Notes under the pieces: generated by a model
Database searches by the model: none
Told to the model about the DNA's origin: nothing
Seen by the model: the letters and a program-made list of their open reading frames with translations, nothing else
Shown here: positions 43,098 through 54,473 of the stretch, piece by piece
Numbering within the stretch: position 1 is the stretch's first letter
Layout: each line of letters begins with the position of its first letter
Program-made: the position numbers and the translations under genes
DNA from: Methylobacterium haplocladii
Lineage (GTDB): Bacteria; Pseudomonadota; Alphaproteobacteria; Rhizobiales; Beijerinckiaceae
DNA: 64,000 nucleotides
NCBI RefSeq assembly: GCF_007992175.1
Contig: NZ_BJZT01000020.1
Location: 1 to 64,000, forward strand
Direction of reading: 5' to 3'

Positions 43098-43359
43098 GCA
43101 GACGGATCTCCGACGGACTGGCGCGGCGGAAGCTGACGATCGACAGGGCCTCCGAACCGAGGGGCGAAACGATCGCAGCCGTGACGAGGCGGCCCCGGAA
43201 GAGACCGATGAGCTTGAAGCGGCTTCGCCCCGTGCGACTCGCGCGTGTTTCGTGAACGGTACAGCCATCGAGGTCGAAACCATCCTCGAACTCCGCGAAG
43301 TCGAGGCCGTGCTTGGCTTGGTTCGCCAGGCGCTTCGGCTCGTCCCAGACGATGTACAT
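43084..43359 (-). CDS. brnT: BrnT toxin (RelE-fold ribonuclease)
   Basis: This 91-residue type II toxin inhibits translation by RNA cleavage. It has the BrnT signature YIVWDEPKRLANQAKHGLDFAEFED and a C-terminal half with SRFKLIGLFRGRLVTAAIVS, and ends in RRASPSEIRLHERS. Start taken at ATG 43359 by comparison with family N-termini; GTG 43380 and ATG 43365 are alternatives. It is divergent from carA. Confidence 0.9.
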   Translation of the reverse strand: MYIVWDEPKRLANQAKHGLDFAEFEDGFDLDGCTVHETRASRTGRSRFKLIGLFRGRLVTAAIVSPLGSEALSIVSFRRASPSEIRLHERS

Positions 43360-43516
43360 GCCCATCGATACGATCGGCACGGCCCCAGATCAAGCAGATC
43401 GTAGCTACGCGTCACGATGTGCACCGGCTCCCGTCCCACCACGTTGCCCACACGCGACCGGATCGCTATGTGCAGCGCAACCGCTCGCCGCATGAATCCG
43501 CCCTGAGGGCGCCGGA

Positions 43517-44776
43517 ATGCGGCCGACAGCCATCCGGATCCGATCGATGCTGCACGACGCCGCCGCTCCCGCGCGCCCCGCACCCGAGCCCTGGAGCGAG
43601 CCTCTCGCCACCGCGCTTCTCGTGCTCGCCGACGGCACCGTGCTCGAAGGCTTCGGAATCGGACGCGAGGGGGTCGCCGACGGCGAGGTCTGCTTCAACA
43701 CGGCGATGACGGGCTACCAGGAGATCCTGACCGACCCGTCCTATGCCGGCCAGATCGTCACCTTCACCTTCCCGCATATCGGCAATACCGGCACCAACGA
43801 CGAGGACCTGGAGAGCCTGGAAGCGGCTCCCGCCTCCGGCGTGCGTGGCGCGGTCATCGCCTCGGCCGTCACCCGGCCGTCGAGCTGGCGCTCGTCCTCC
43901 CATCTCGACGCTTGGCTGAAGGCGCGCGGCATCACCGGCATCACCGGCATCGACACCCGGGCGCTGACCGCACTGATCCGCGACCACGGCATGCCGAACG
44001 CCGTCATCGCCAACGATCCGTCCGGGCAGTTCGACCGTGAGGCCCTGAAGGCGCGGGCTGCGGCCCTCGCGCCGATGGAAGGTCTCGACCTCGTGCCGCC
44101 GGTGACGAGCCGCGAGCGCTCGACCTGGAGCGAGACCACCTGGGCGGTAAAGAGCGGCTACGGCACCCGCGCTGCGGCCGACGGTTCTTTCCGGGTCGTG
44201 GCGATCGATTACGGCGTGAAGCGCAACATCCTGCGCCTCCTGGCGCAGGCCGGCTGCGACGTCACCGTGGTACCGGCCACGACCAGCGCCGAGGAGATCC
44301 TGGCACTGAAGCCCGACGGCGTGTTTCTCTCGAACGGTCCCGGCGATCCGGCTGCAACGGGAGCCTACGCCGTTCCGGTGATCCGCTCGCTGTTGGAGCA
44401 GCGCGTGCCGACCTTCGGCATCTGCCTCGGCCATCAGCTGATGGGCCTCGCGCTCGGCGGCCGCACCGTGAAGATGGGCCAGGGCCATCACGGTGCCAAC
44501 CATCCGGTGAAGGACCATACCACCGGCAAGGTCGAGATCGTCTCGATGAACCACGGCTTCGCGGTCGACCCGAAAAGCCTGCCGGACACCGCCGTCGAGA
44601 CCCACGTCTCGCTCTTCGACGGCTCGAATTGCGGCCTGTCGCTCACCGATCGCCCGGCCTTTTCGGTCCAGCACCACCCAGAGGCCTCGCCCGGTCCGAG
44701 GGACAGTCACTACCTGTTCGAGCGCTTCGTGACGCTGATGCGCGAGAACAGGCCGGAAACCGTCCAGAAGGGATAG
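43517..44776 (+). CDS. carA: Carbamoyl-phosphate synthase small subunit
   Basis: This 419-residue glutamine amidotransferase feeds ammonia to CarB for arginine and pyrimidine synthesis. The N-terminal CarA domain begins TALLVLADGTVLEG, with the conserved GYQEILTDPSYAGQIV. The class I GATase domain has nucleophile Cys303 in FGICLGHQ and the His-Glu pair in VQHHPEASPG. The ATG at 43517 has GAGG about 9 nt upstream. carB lies 1.4 kb further on, separated by two unrelated genes. Confidence 0.97.
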   Translation: MRPTAIRIRSMLHDAAAPARPAPEPWSEPLATALLVLADGTVLEGFGIGREGVADGEVCFNTAMTGYQEILTDPSYAGQIVTFTFPHIGNTGTNDEDLESLEAAPASGVRGAVIASAVTRPSSWRSSSHLDAWLKARGITGITGIDTRALTALIRDHGMPNAVIANDPSGQFDREALKARAAALAPMEGLDLVPPVTSRERSTWSETTWAVKSGYGTRAAADGSFRVVAIDYGVKRNILRLLAQAGCDVTVVPATTSAEEILALKPDGVFLSNGPGDPAATGAYAVPVIRSLLEQRVPTFGICLGHQLMGLALGGRTVKMGQGHHGANHPVKDHTTGKVEIVSMNHGFAVDPKSLPDTAVETHVSLFDGSNCGLSLTDRPAFSVQHHPEASPGPRDSHYLFERFVTLMRENRPETVQKG

Positions 44777-44953
44777 TGGCCGATCGGCCACGCGAGCTTC
44801 GTGTGGTCCGTGAGGCTTGCCGAAAGCACGATCCCGGCACGGTCCCGTCACAAAAAACCCCAGCTTCCCCGGCACCCAGACCCCATCGAAAGCCGGAACG
44901 CGATCCTTCGCGGAATCGCCGATCGGCCACACAGAATCGATGGGGATTCCCGG

Positions 44954-45331
44954 ATGACCTTCGACGACGCGCGCGACGACTTTTCGCGGCTGCATCGCCA
45001 GTTCACCCTGCATCTCGGCGTCGGCGTCGGCCTCGCCTGGATGACAGCGCTCTACGCGGCGGTCCATGCGCCCTGGGTCCGCAACATCCGCGCCTTGATC
45101 GATCCCGGCGCAGGCTCCGCGCGGGTCGAGAGCACCCTGTCCTACCTGTTCGTGATGCCGGCGGTGCTGACCCTCGCCTGGCTCTCGGTCTATTTCGGCC
45201 GCGAGATGATGCGCCGCTTCCAGACCCTGCCGAATCAAGCCCACGAATTCGCTGCGGCGGCGCTCGTCGCCTTCGGCGTGTTCTATCTTTCGATCGATCG
45301 CGCCATCGCAGCGCTGTACGCCGCTTTCTGA
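44954..45331 (+). CDS. Small membrane protein of unknown function
   Basis: This 125-residue protein has three predicted transmembrane helices (LGVGVGLAWMTALYAAV, YLFVMPAVLTLAWLSVYFG and AAAALVAFGVFYLSID). The N-terminus is charged (DDARDDFSRLHRQF). No family recognised. It lies between carA and pseudoazurin and ends at the terminator at 45351. A ribosome-binding site is weak. Confidence 0.65.
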   Translation: MTFDDARDDFSRLHRQFTLHLGVGVGLAWMTALYAAVHAPWVRNIRALIDPGAGSARVESTLSYLFVMPAVLTLAWLSVYFGREMMRRFQTLPNQAHEFAAAALVAFGVFYLSIDRAIAALYAAF

Positions 45332-45350
45332 CTCCGTCGATCCCGTGAGG

Positions 45351-45378
45351 TCCGGGCCGAGAAATCGGCCCGGATTTC
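45351..45378 (+). terminator. Hairpin between the small membrane protein and pseudoazurin genes
   Basis: A perfect 10-bp stem TCCGGGCCGA / TCGGCCCGGA with a GAAA loop is followed by TTTCT. It lies between convergent genes and can terminate the plus-strand transcript. Confidence 0.7.
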
Positions 45379-45405
45379 TGCTGTCCGGATGTGGCTTCGC
45401 GAAGC

Positions 45406-45849
45406 CTACTTGCCTTCCGCCTTGGCCCAAAGCGGCTCGAAGCGCTGCTTGGCCATCTTGTTCTGGTCGAGGCCCTTGGCCTTCTCGAGGTTATCGAGAT
45501 TTGCGCCGACGGCGACCAGCGCCACCATGCCCATGATGTAGTGCGGCGAGCACTTGAAGCCGTAGACGCCCTCCTTGTCGAAGGTGATCGTCTCGTCCTT
45601 GCCCAGCGCGCCCTTCACGGGGGCCACGCCTTCCGGCGCCATGTTCTTGATGGTCTCGACGTTGTGCCCCTTGTCCGTCGCGACGAACTTCACCGAGTCG
45701 CCGGGCGCGATCTTCACGAAGGGCGGCTCGAAGACCATCATCCCGGCCGGACCGTTGTTCAGCATCTTGATCGTCACTTCGGCCGCCTGCGTCGATGCAC
45801 AGGTCGCCGCGATCAGCGCCGCGGCGAGAAGCGCTCTTGAGGGCGTCAT
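45406..45849 (-). CDS. Pseudoazurin (type I blue copper protein)
   Basis: This 147-residue periplasmic electron carrier donates electrons to nitrite reductase, cytochrome oxidases or similar acceptors. A signal peptide (SRALLAAALIAATCASTQAAE) precedes the cupredoxin. The four copper ligands are visible: His in KGHNVETI, then Cys, His and Met in GFKCSPHYIMGM. The ATG at 45849 is chosen because GGAG lies about 8 nt upstream; an earlier ATG at 45861 overlaps that site. No denitrification gene is nearby, so its partner is unknown. Confidence 0.95.
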   Translation of the reverse strand: MTPSRALLAAALIAATCASTQAAEVTIKMLNNGPAGMMVFEPPFVKIAPGDSVKFVATDKGHNVETIKNMAPEGVAPVKGALGKDETITFDKEGVYGFKCSPHYIMGMVALVAVGANLDNLEKAKGLDQNKMAKQRFEPLWAKAEGK

Positions 45850-46158
45850 GGCTTTCTCCATAATAATTCTGAAGCATTCCGGCAGTATCTGCCGGCAATT
45901 TTGATTTATGTGCTTCGCGAGATTTGATCAAATGGCGGAGCAAATTCGATAAATGGAATAATTATACTTCAAACTGGAGCCATGCGGCCGGCGCCGGACC
46001 GGGCCGATCGCCACCCTTCCAAACCCTTGCGGCTGCGTGTAAACGCCGGGTCTGACGATCATTCCCGCGCCAGCCGGCCTCGACCCTCGCCGACCCGTCG
46101 GCGGCGCGCGAGGGCGGATGCGCGCGGCTGAAGACCAGTACGCAAGCCAAGGCGCCCG
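45850..46158. promoter_or_regulatory. Divergent control region between pseudoazurin and carB
   Basis: This roughly 309-nt gap is AT-rich on the pseudoazurin side. At 45922-45933 there is a perfect 12-bp palindrome ATTTGATCAAAT, and a GCCGGCAGTATCTGCCGGC-like inverted repeat lies at about 45879-45897. The palindrome contains FNR-like half-sites but not the FNR spacing. The carB side is GC-rich and featureless. Confidence 0.4.
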
Positions 46159-49632
<3,474 letters not shown>

Positions 49633-49698
49633 AGCCGCGTCGGCATGACGGTCCATTGAAGTTCGGCCGCGTGGGCGGTCCGGATGTTTTTGGTGTTT

Positions 49699-49731
49699 GG
49701 CCCGGAGGGAGCAGCCGCTCCCGGCCGGGCC
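49699..49731 (+). terminator. Hairpin between carB and greA
   Basis: A 7-bp outer stem (GGCCCGG / CCGGGCC) and a 6-bp inner stem (GGGAGC / GCTCCC) with a small internal loop are followed by only a short T-rich stretch. It may terminate carB transcripts or attenuate entry into greA, 22 nt before its ATG. Confidence 0.5.
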
Positions 49732-49753
49732 TCTTCAATTGCGGCGTGAGACG

Positions 49754-50236
49754 ATGGCGATAGACAAGGTTCCGATCACGGTACGTGGCTTCGCAGCCAT
49801 GGAAGAGGAGCTGAAGCATCGCCAGCAGGTGGAGCGTCCGCGGATCGTCGCGGCGATCTCCGAGGCGCGCGCCCACGGCGATCTCTCCGAGAACGCCGAG
49901 TACCATGCCGCCAAGGAAGCGCAGTCCCACAACGAGGGTCGCGTGCTCGAACTCGAGAGCATGATCGCCCGCGCCGAGATCATCGACGTATCGAAGCTCT
50001 CGGGCGACCGGATCAAGTTCGGCGCCACCGTGAAGCTGATCGACGACGATACCGAGGAAGAGAAGACCTATCAGATCGTCGGCGAGCCCGAGGCCGACGT
50101 GCATGCCGGCCGCGTCTCGATCACCTCGCCGATCGCCCGCGCGCTGATCGGCAAGGGCGCCGGCGACACCGTCGAGGTCACGACGCCGAGCGGCGGAAAG
50201 TCCTACGAGGTCGTCGCGGTCAAGTACGGCGCCTGA
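49754..50236 (+). CDS. greA: Transcription elongation factor GreA
   Basis: This 160-residue factor inserts into the RNA polymerase secondary channel and stimulates cleavage of backtracked RNA. The N-terminal coiled coil carries [20 protein letters not shown], with the acidic Asp-Glu tip (GDLSENAEY) that coordinates catalytic magnesium. The C-terminal FKBP-like domain ends [12 protein letters not shown]. Start ATG 49754. A secreted unknown follows after one nucleotide. Confidence 0.97.
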   Translation: MAIDKVPITVRGFAAMEEELKHRQQVERPRIVAAISEARAHGDLSENAEYHAAKEAQSHNEGRVLELESMIARAEIIDVSKLSGDRIKFGATVKLIDDDTEEEKTYQIVGEPEADVHAGRVSITSPIARALIGKGAGDTVEVTTPSGGKSYEVVAVKYGA

Positions 50237-50237
50237 A

Positions 50238-50768
50238 GTGGGACGGAACGCGACCGCCATCGGAGCCGTCGGCCGGATCGTCGCCGCGGCGATCGTCTGT
50301 CTGACGCTCGGTCAAGCGGCATCCGTACGGGCGGCGCCCGGCTTCGGCCGGTTCGCATCCGTGCGGGTCGACGTGCGGCCGATGCTGGCGCTCGGCGGTG
50401 GGGCGCAGGCCGAGGCGCTTCGGGCGGATCTGACGGCCTCGCTCCGGCAGACCTTCGCCGACCGCATCGGCGGCCGCGGTCCGAGCCTCGTCGTGGTGGT
50501 GCGCAGTCTCTCGCTGAACCCTTATGCCGGCAGCCAGGGCGGGGGCGGCCGTGGCAGCCTCGGCGGCGGCGGATCGAACGACTACCTCGACGGCGAGGCG
50601 CTCCTCGTCGCCGCGAACGGGCAGGTTCTCGCCCGGCATCCGCAACTGTCGGTGCTGCCGGCGAGCTCGGGCGGGGCCTGGTACGATCCCGCCTCCGAGC
50701 GCCGCCGCATCGCCGCCATCGCCGAGCAATATGCCCAGTGGCTCGTGCGCATGCTGCCGGTCGAGTGA
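50238..50768 (+). CDS. Secreted protein of unknown function
   Basis: This 176-residue protein starts at GTG 50238, one nucleotide after the greA stop, so it is probably co-translated. A signal peptide (AAAIVCLTLGQAASVRAA) leads to a domain with VRVDVRPMLALGGGAQAEALRADLTASLRQTF and a glycine-rich loop (SQGGGGRGSLGGGGS) before LLVAANGQVLARHPQLS. The pattern of strand, helix and strand with an unmodelled Gly loop suggests a periplasmic alpha-beta fold. No family recognised. Confidence 0.72.
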   Translation: MGRNATAIGAVGRIVAAAIVCLTLGQAASVRAAPGFGRFASVRVDVRPMLALGGGAQAEALRADLTASLRQTFADRIGGRGPSLVVVVRSLSLNPYAGSQGGGGRGSLGGGGSNDYLDGEALLVAANGQVLARHPQLSVLPASSGGAWYDPASERRRIAAIAEQYAQWLVRMLPVE

Positions 50769-50796
50769 CCGGCTGGAGAGGCCGAGGGCGTATCCG

Positions 50797-51822
50797 GTGA
50801 GCATTCCCGAAGGCGACGATGCGTCGCCGATGCCCGACTTGTCGCATGTGCCGACCTGGATCGTCACCGACGGCAAGGCCGGCGACGAGAACCAGTGCAT
50901 CGGCATCGCCGAGTGCCTGAAGCTACCCTACGAGCTCCGACGCATCACCTCGCGGCCTTTCGGCTGGACGGCCCCCTGGGGGCCGATCGATCCGCGTGAC
51001 GCACCGGGCCGCAAGGGCGGTGCCCTCGCCGGTCCGTTGCCCGACATCGTGATCTCGTCCGGCCGGCGCGCGGTCCCTTACCTCCGCGCCCTGCGGCAGG
51101 CCTCGGGCAACCGCAGCTTCACGGCCTTCCTAAAGGATCCGCGCACCGGCCACGACTCCGCGGACTTCATCTGGGTGCCGGATTACGACGATCTGCGCGG
51201 GCCGAACGTCTTCACCACCCTGACCGCTCCGCATCAGGTCTCGCGGGCCCGGCTGGAGGCGGCGCGGGCAACGCCGGACCCGCGCCTCTCGGTCCTTTCG
51301 TGGCCGCGGATCGCGGTGCTCATCGGAGGCGACAGCCGCCACCTGCGCTACCGTCCGGCCGACATGAAGCGGCTGGTGAAGAACCTCGCCAACCTCGCCG
51401 ACGGCGGCTCCTCGCTGATGCTCACCGTCTCGCGCCGGACGCCGGATGCCCTGCGCAAGGCCCTCGAAAAGCTCGTCGCCGACAAGGGCGGGTTCTTCTG
51501 GGACGGCAGCGGCACCAACCCCTACGTCGCGATGCTGGCGATCGCCGATCAGGTGGTGGTGACCTCGGATTCCGCCAACATGGTCGGAGAGGCGGCCAGC
51601 ACCGGCGTTCCGCTTCTTCTGTTCGACCTGCCGAAGACCTACATCCGCCACAGGCGGATGTTCGCAGGGCTTGCCATGGCGGGCGCGCTGAAGACATTCG
51701 TCGGCCGCCTGGAGGGGCTGCAATACGCCCCGATCGATGCGACGCCCGAGATCGCGCTAGCGATGGCGAAGGCTTTTGCCGAGCATCAGAAGCGGCTGAC
51801 GGCCGAATCGAGCCGAAGCTGA
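50797..51822 (+). CDS. ELM1/GtrOC1-family protein (mitochondrial fission ELM1-like, DUF1022)
   Basis: This 341-residue soluble protein has a glycosyltransferase-B-like pattern: TWIVTDGKAGDENQCIGIAECL at the start and ADQVVVTSDSANMVGEAASTGVPLLLFDLP near the end. This is the DUF1022 family, including plant ELM1, and bacterial members are suspected lipopolysaccharide-related transferases. Start is GTG 50797 (VSIPEGDDAS). It follows the greA pair and precedes trxB by about 55 nt. Confidence 0.85.
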   Translation: MSIPEGDDASPMPDLSHVPTWIVTDGKAGDENQCIGIAECLKLPYELRRITSRPFGWTAPWGPIDPRDAPGRKGGALAGPLPDIVISSGRRAVPYLRALRQASGNRSFTAFLKDPRTGHDSADFIWVPDYDDLRGPNVFTTLTAPHQVSRARLEAARATPDPRLSVLSWPRIAVLIGGDSRHLRYRPADMKRLVKNLANLADGGSSLMLTVSRRTPDALRKALEKLVADKGGFFWDGSGTNPYVAMLAIADQVVVTSDSANMVGEAASTGVPLLLFDLPKTYIRHRRMFAGLAMAGALKTFVGRLEGLQYAPIDATPEIALAMAKAFAEHQKRLTAESSRS

Positions 51823-51876
51823 AGACGACGACCCGCGACATACCGGCCTGAAAGCCCGGGCAAGGAGACGGATGAC

Positions 51877-52854
51877 ATGGCCCATACGCACGCGAAGCTC
51901 GTGATCATCGGCTCCGGTCCGGCCGGCTACACGGCGGCGATCTATGCGGCGCGTGCGCTGGTCGAGCCGCTACTGATCTCGGGCTTCCAGCCCGGCGGGC
52001 AGCTGATGATCACGACGGATGTCGAAAATTATCCTGGCTTCGCCGACGTGATCCAGGGTCCCTGGCTGATGGAGCAGATGCGCCTCCAGGCCGAGCATGT
52101 CGGCACCAAGGTCGTCTCCGAATACATCACTGAGGTCGACCTGAAGAGCCGGCCGTTCCGTCTGGTGGCCGATTCGGGCGAGACCTATTCCTGCGATGCG
52201 CTGATCATCTCCACCGGCGCGCAGGCCAAGTGGCTCGGCATCCCCTCCGAGGCCAGGTTCCAGGGCTTCGGCGTCTCGGCCTGCGCCACCTGCGACGGCT
52301 TCTTCTTCCGAGGCAAGGAGGTCACGGTGATCGGCGGCGGCAACACCGCCGTCGAGGAGGCGCTGTATCTGGCCAATCTCGCGAGCAAGGTCACCGTCGT
52401 CCATCGCCGCGGCGACTTCCGGGCCGAGCGCATCCTGCAGGAGCGCCTGTTCAAGCACCCGAACGTCGAGGTGATCTGGCATCACGCCGTCGAGGAAATC
52501 TGCGGCAGGACCGATCCGGCGCCCGCCGTCACGCATCTGCGCCTCAAGGATACCCGCACCGGGGCGATCCGCGAGCACGTCACCGAGGGCATCTTCGTGG
52601 CGATCGGCCATCAGCCGGCGACCAAGGTCTTCGAGGGGCAGCTGCCGATGCGCCATGGCGGCTATCTCAACGTGCGGCCCGGCTCCACCGCAACGGACAT
52701 CCCCGGCGTGTTCGCTGCGGGCGACGTCACGGACGACGTCTATCGTCAGGCGGTGACCGCGGCGGGCATGGGCTGCATGGCCGCCCTGGAGGCAGAAAAG
52801 TATCTCGCGGCCCTCGAAGTCGGCGAAAATCCAACCCAAGCCGCTGCGGAATAA
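51877..52854 (+). CDS. trxB: Thioredoxin reductase
   Basis: This 325-residue flavoenzyme uses NADPH to reduce thioredoxin. The FAD-binding GSGPAGYTAAIYAAR motif is N-terminal, the NADPH-binding GGGNTAVEEALYL motif follows, and redox cysteines Cys136 and Cys139 lie in CATCDG. The second FAD segment PGVFAAGDVTDDVYRQAVTAAGMGCMAAL closes it. Length is normal. A LysR-type regulator follows 240 nt downstream. Confidence 0.97.
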   Translation: MAHTHAKLVIIGSGPAGYTAAIYAARALVEPLLISGFQPGGQLMITTDVENYPGFADVIQGPWLMEQMRLQAEHVGTKVVSEYITEVDLKSRPFRLVADSGETYSCDALIISTGAQAKWLGIPSEARFQGFGVSACATCDGFFFRGKEVTVIGGGNTAVEEALYLANLASKVTVVHRRGDFRAERILQERLFKHPNVEVIWHHAVEEICGRTDPAPAVTHLRLKDTRTGAIREHVTEGIFVAIGHQPATKVFEGQLPMRHGGYLNVRPGSTATDIPGVFAAGDVTDDVYRQAVTAAGMGCMAALEAEKYLAALEVGENPTQAAAE

Positions 52855-53094
52855 TCCCTGGTTGCAGGTCATCGAATGTTAAGATGTTGACACGCGGCCT
52901 TTCGCAACCAATTCGCAATCCTGGCAGGCTAACCTGTGCGATGTCGGCAGAAGCTGGCAGCGCGGGATTCCGTCTGGCGGCGGCACGATCGATCCAGTCG
53001 GTCGTGTTCCGGTCGCGAGGAATCGGGGGCTAGCCGGAAGACGCCTGGGGCGAGGAACCGCCCGGCCAACGAGCCGGGCGGGAGGCGTCTCGGT

Positions 53095-54006
53095 ATGCGT
53101 ACGGGAGGCACGGCCGTGGACTGGGACAAGATCCGCATATTCCTCAACGTCGCGGAGGCCGGCAGTTTCACGCGGGCCGGCGACGATATCGGTCTCAGCC
53201 AGTCGGCGGTGAGCCGCCAGATCAGTGCGCTGGAGCGGGAGCTGAAGGCACCGCTGTTCCACCGCCACGCCCGCGGCCTCATCCTCACCGAGCAGGGCGA
53301 CCTCCTGTTCCGCGCCGCGCGGGACATGAAGTTGCGGCTCGAGAACACGCAGGCCCGCCTCGTCGAGACCAGCGAGCGTCCCTCGGGCGACCTCCGCGTG
53401 ACGACGACGGTCGGACTCGGGACCTCGTGGCTGGCCCAGCGCGTCTCGGAATTCCTCGACCTCTACCCAGAGGTCCGCATCGAGCTGATCCTCACCAACG
53501 AGGAGCTCGATCTCGCCATGCGCGAGGCCGACATCGCCATCCGGATGCGGCGGCCGGCGCAGCCGGACCTGATCCAGCGCCGCCTGTTCACGGTGCATTA
53601 CCACGCCTTCGCCAGCCCGGATTACATCAAGCGCTTCGGCGAACCGAAATCCCTCGACGACCTCGACGAGCACCGTCTGATCTCGTTCGGCGGCAACGAG
53701 CCGTCCTACCTGCTCGCGACGCACTACCTCGCCAGCATCGGACGGGATGGCCGCGAGCGGCGCCCGATCAGTTTCACCGTCAACAACGTCGCGGCGCTGC
53801 ATGAAGCCATGCGGGCCGGCGCCGGCATCGGGATCCTGCCGGACTACGCCATCGACGGGAACCAGACCCTTGTGCAGGTCCTGCGGGAGAGCGAGATGCC
53901 GAGCATGGAGAGTTATCTCGTCTATGCCGAGGAAATGCGTTCGGTCGCCCGCGTTCAGGCGTTTCGCGACTTTCTGGTCTCCAAGGCACAGCGCTGGGCA
54001 TATTGA
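53095..54006 (+). CDS. LysR-family transcriptional regulator
   Basis: This 303-residue regulator has an N-terminal winged helix (WDKIRIFLNVAEAGSFTRAG, then QSAVSRQISALERELKAPLF) and a C-terminal periplasmic-binding-like effector domain beginning LRVTTTVGLGTSWLA. Start at ATG 53095 with GGGAGG about 10 nt upstream; a GTG at 53116 is an alternative. Its neighbour trxB is the likeliest target or hint of redox function, but no operator is evident in the 240-nt gap. Confidence 0.9.
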   Translation: MRTGGTAVDWDKIRIFLNVAEAGSFTRAGDDIGLSQSAVSRQISALERELKAPLFHRHARGLILTEQGDLLFRAARDMKLRLENTQARLVETSERPSGDLRVTTTVGLGTSWLAQRVSEFLDLYPEVRIELILTNEELDLAMREADIAIRMRRPAQPDLIQRRLFTVHYHAFASPDYIKRFGEPKSLDDLDEHRLISFGGNEPSYLLATHYLASIGRDGRERRPISFTVNNVAALHEAMRAGAGIGILPDYAIDGNQTLVQVLRESEMPSMESYLVYAEEMRSVARVQAFRDFLVSKAQRWAY

Positions 54007-54071
54007 GACAGCGGAAGCTCGACAGGAAAGCCCCGGCGTGATCGGCTGACGGCAGTCAGAGGGGACTTTCC

Positions 54072-54350
54072 ATGCGATTCTCGTTCGTGCTCGTCGGTCT
54101 GTCGGGCATGCTGGTGACGGGCTTGGCGGCACCATCGGCACGAGCGGATGGCTGCGAGGAAGCCTGGTACCAGCGCAACCTGATCTACAAGCAAGCCGGC
54201 TACTGCTTCCGGACACCGCGTGGCATCCGCGCCTTCGGCAATGCCGGCTGCTCCTACGACGCCGTCGAGGATGTGCCGCTCTCAGCGCGCCAGCGCACGA
54301 CCGTGGGGGAGCTGAAGAGCTACGAGCGGGCCAACGGCTGTCCGCAATGA
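54072..54350 (+). CDS. Secreted YARHG-type small protein
   Basis: This 92-residue protein has a signal peptide (SFVLVGLSGMLVTGLAAPSARA). The mature part begins DGCEEAWYQRNLIYKQAGYCFRT and has FGNAGCSYDAVEDVPLSARQR, matching the YARHG domain with WYxRN and cysteine pairs that probably form disulfides. Function of YARHG proteins is unknown; they are secreted or periplasmic. Stand-alone gene. Confidence 0.82.
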   Translation: MRFSFVLVGLSGMLVTGLAAPSARADGCEEAWYQRNLIYKQAGYCFRTPRGIRAFGNAGCSYDAVEDVPLSARQRTTVGELKSYERANGCPQ

Positions 54351-54473
54351 GCGGGTACCGTTGCGTTTCCGGCTGATACGCTCAGGCGATGGTCGGCGAA
54401 ATGCTCGGCCGTCTTTGCGAGTGGAGAAAGCCGCGACGCGATCGGATGACCCGTATCGGGCTCGCGCCCGCGC

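Noticed and set aside
45922..45933. FNR/NNR-type site upstream of pseudoazurin
   Set aside because: The 12-bp palindrome has TTGAT-like halves with no 4-nt spacer, so it does not fit the FNR consensus.
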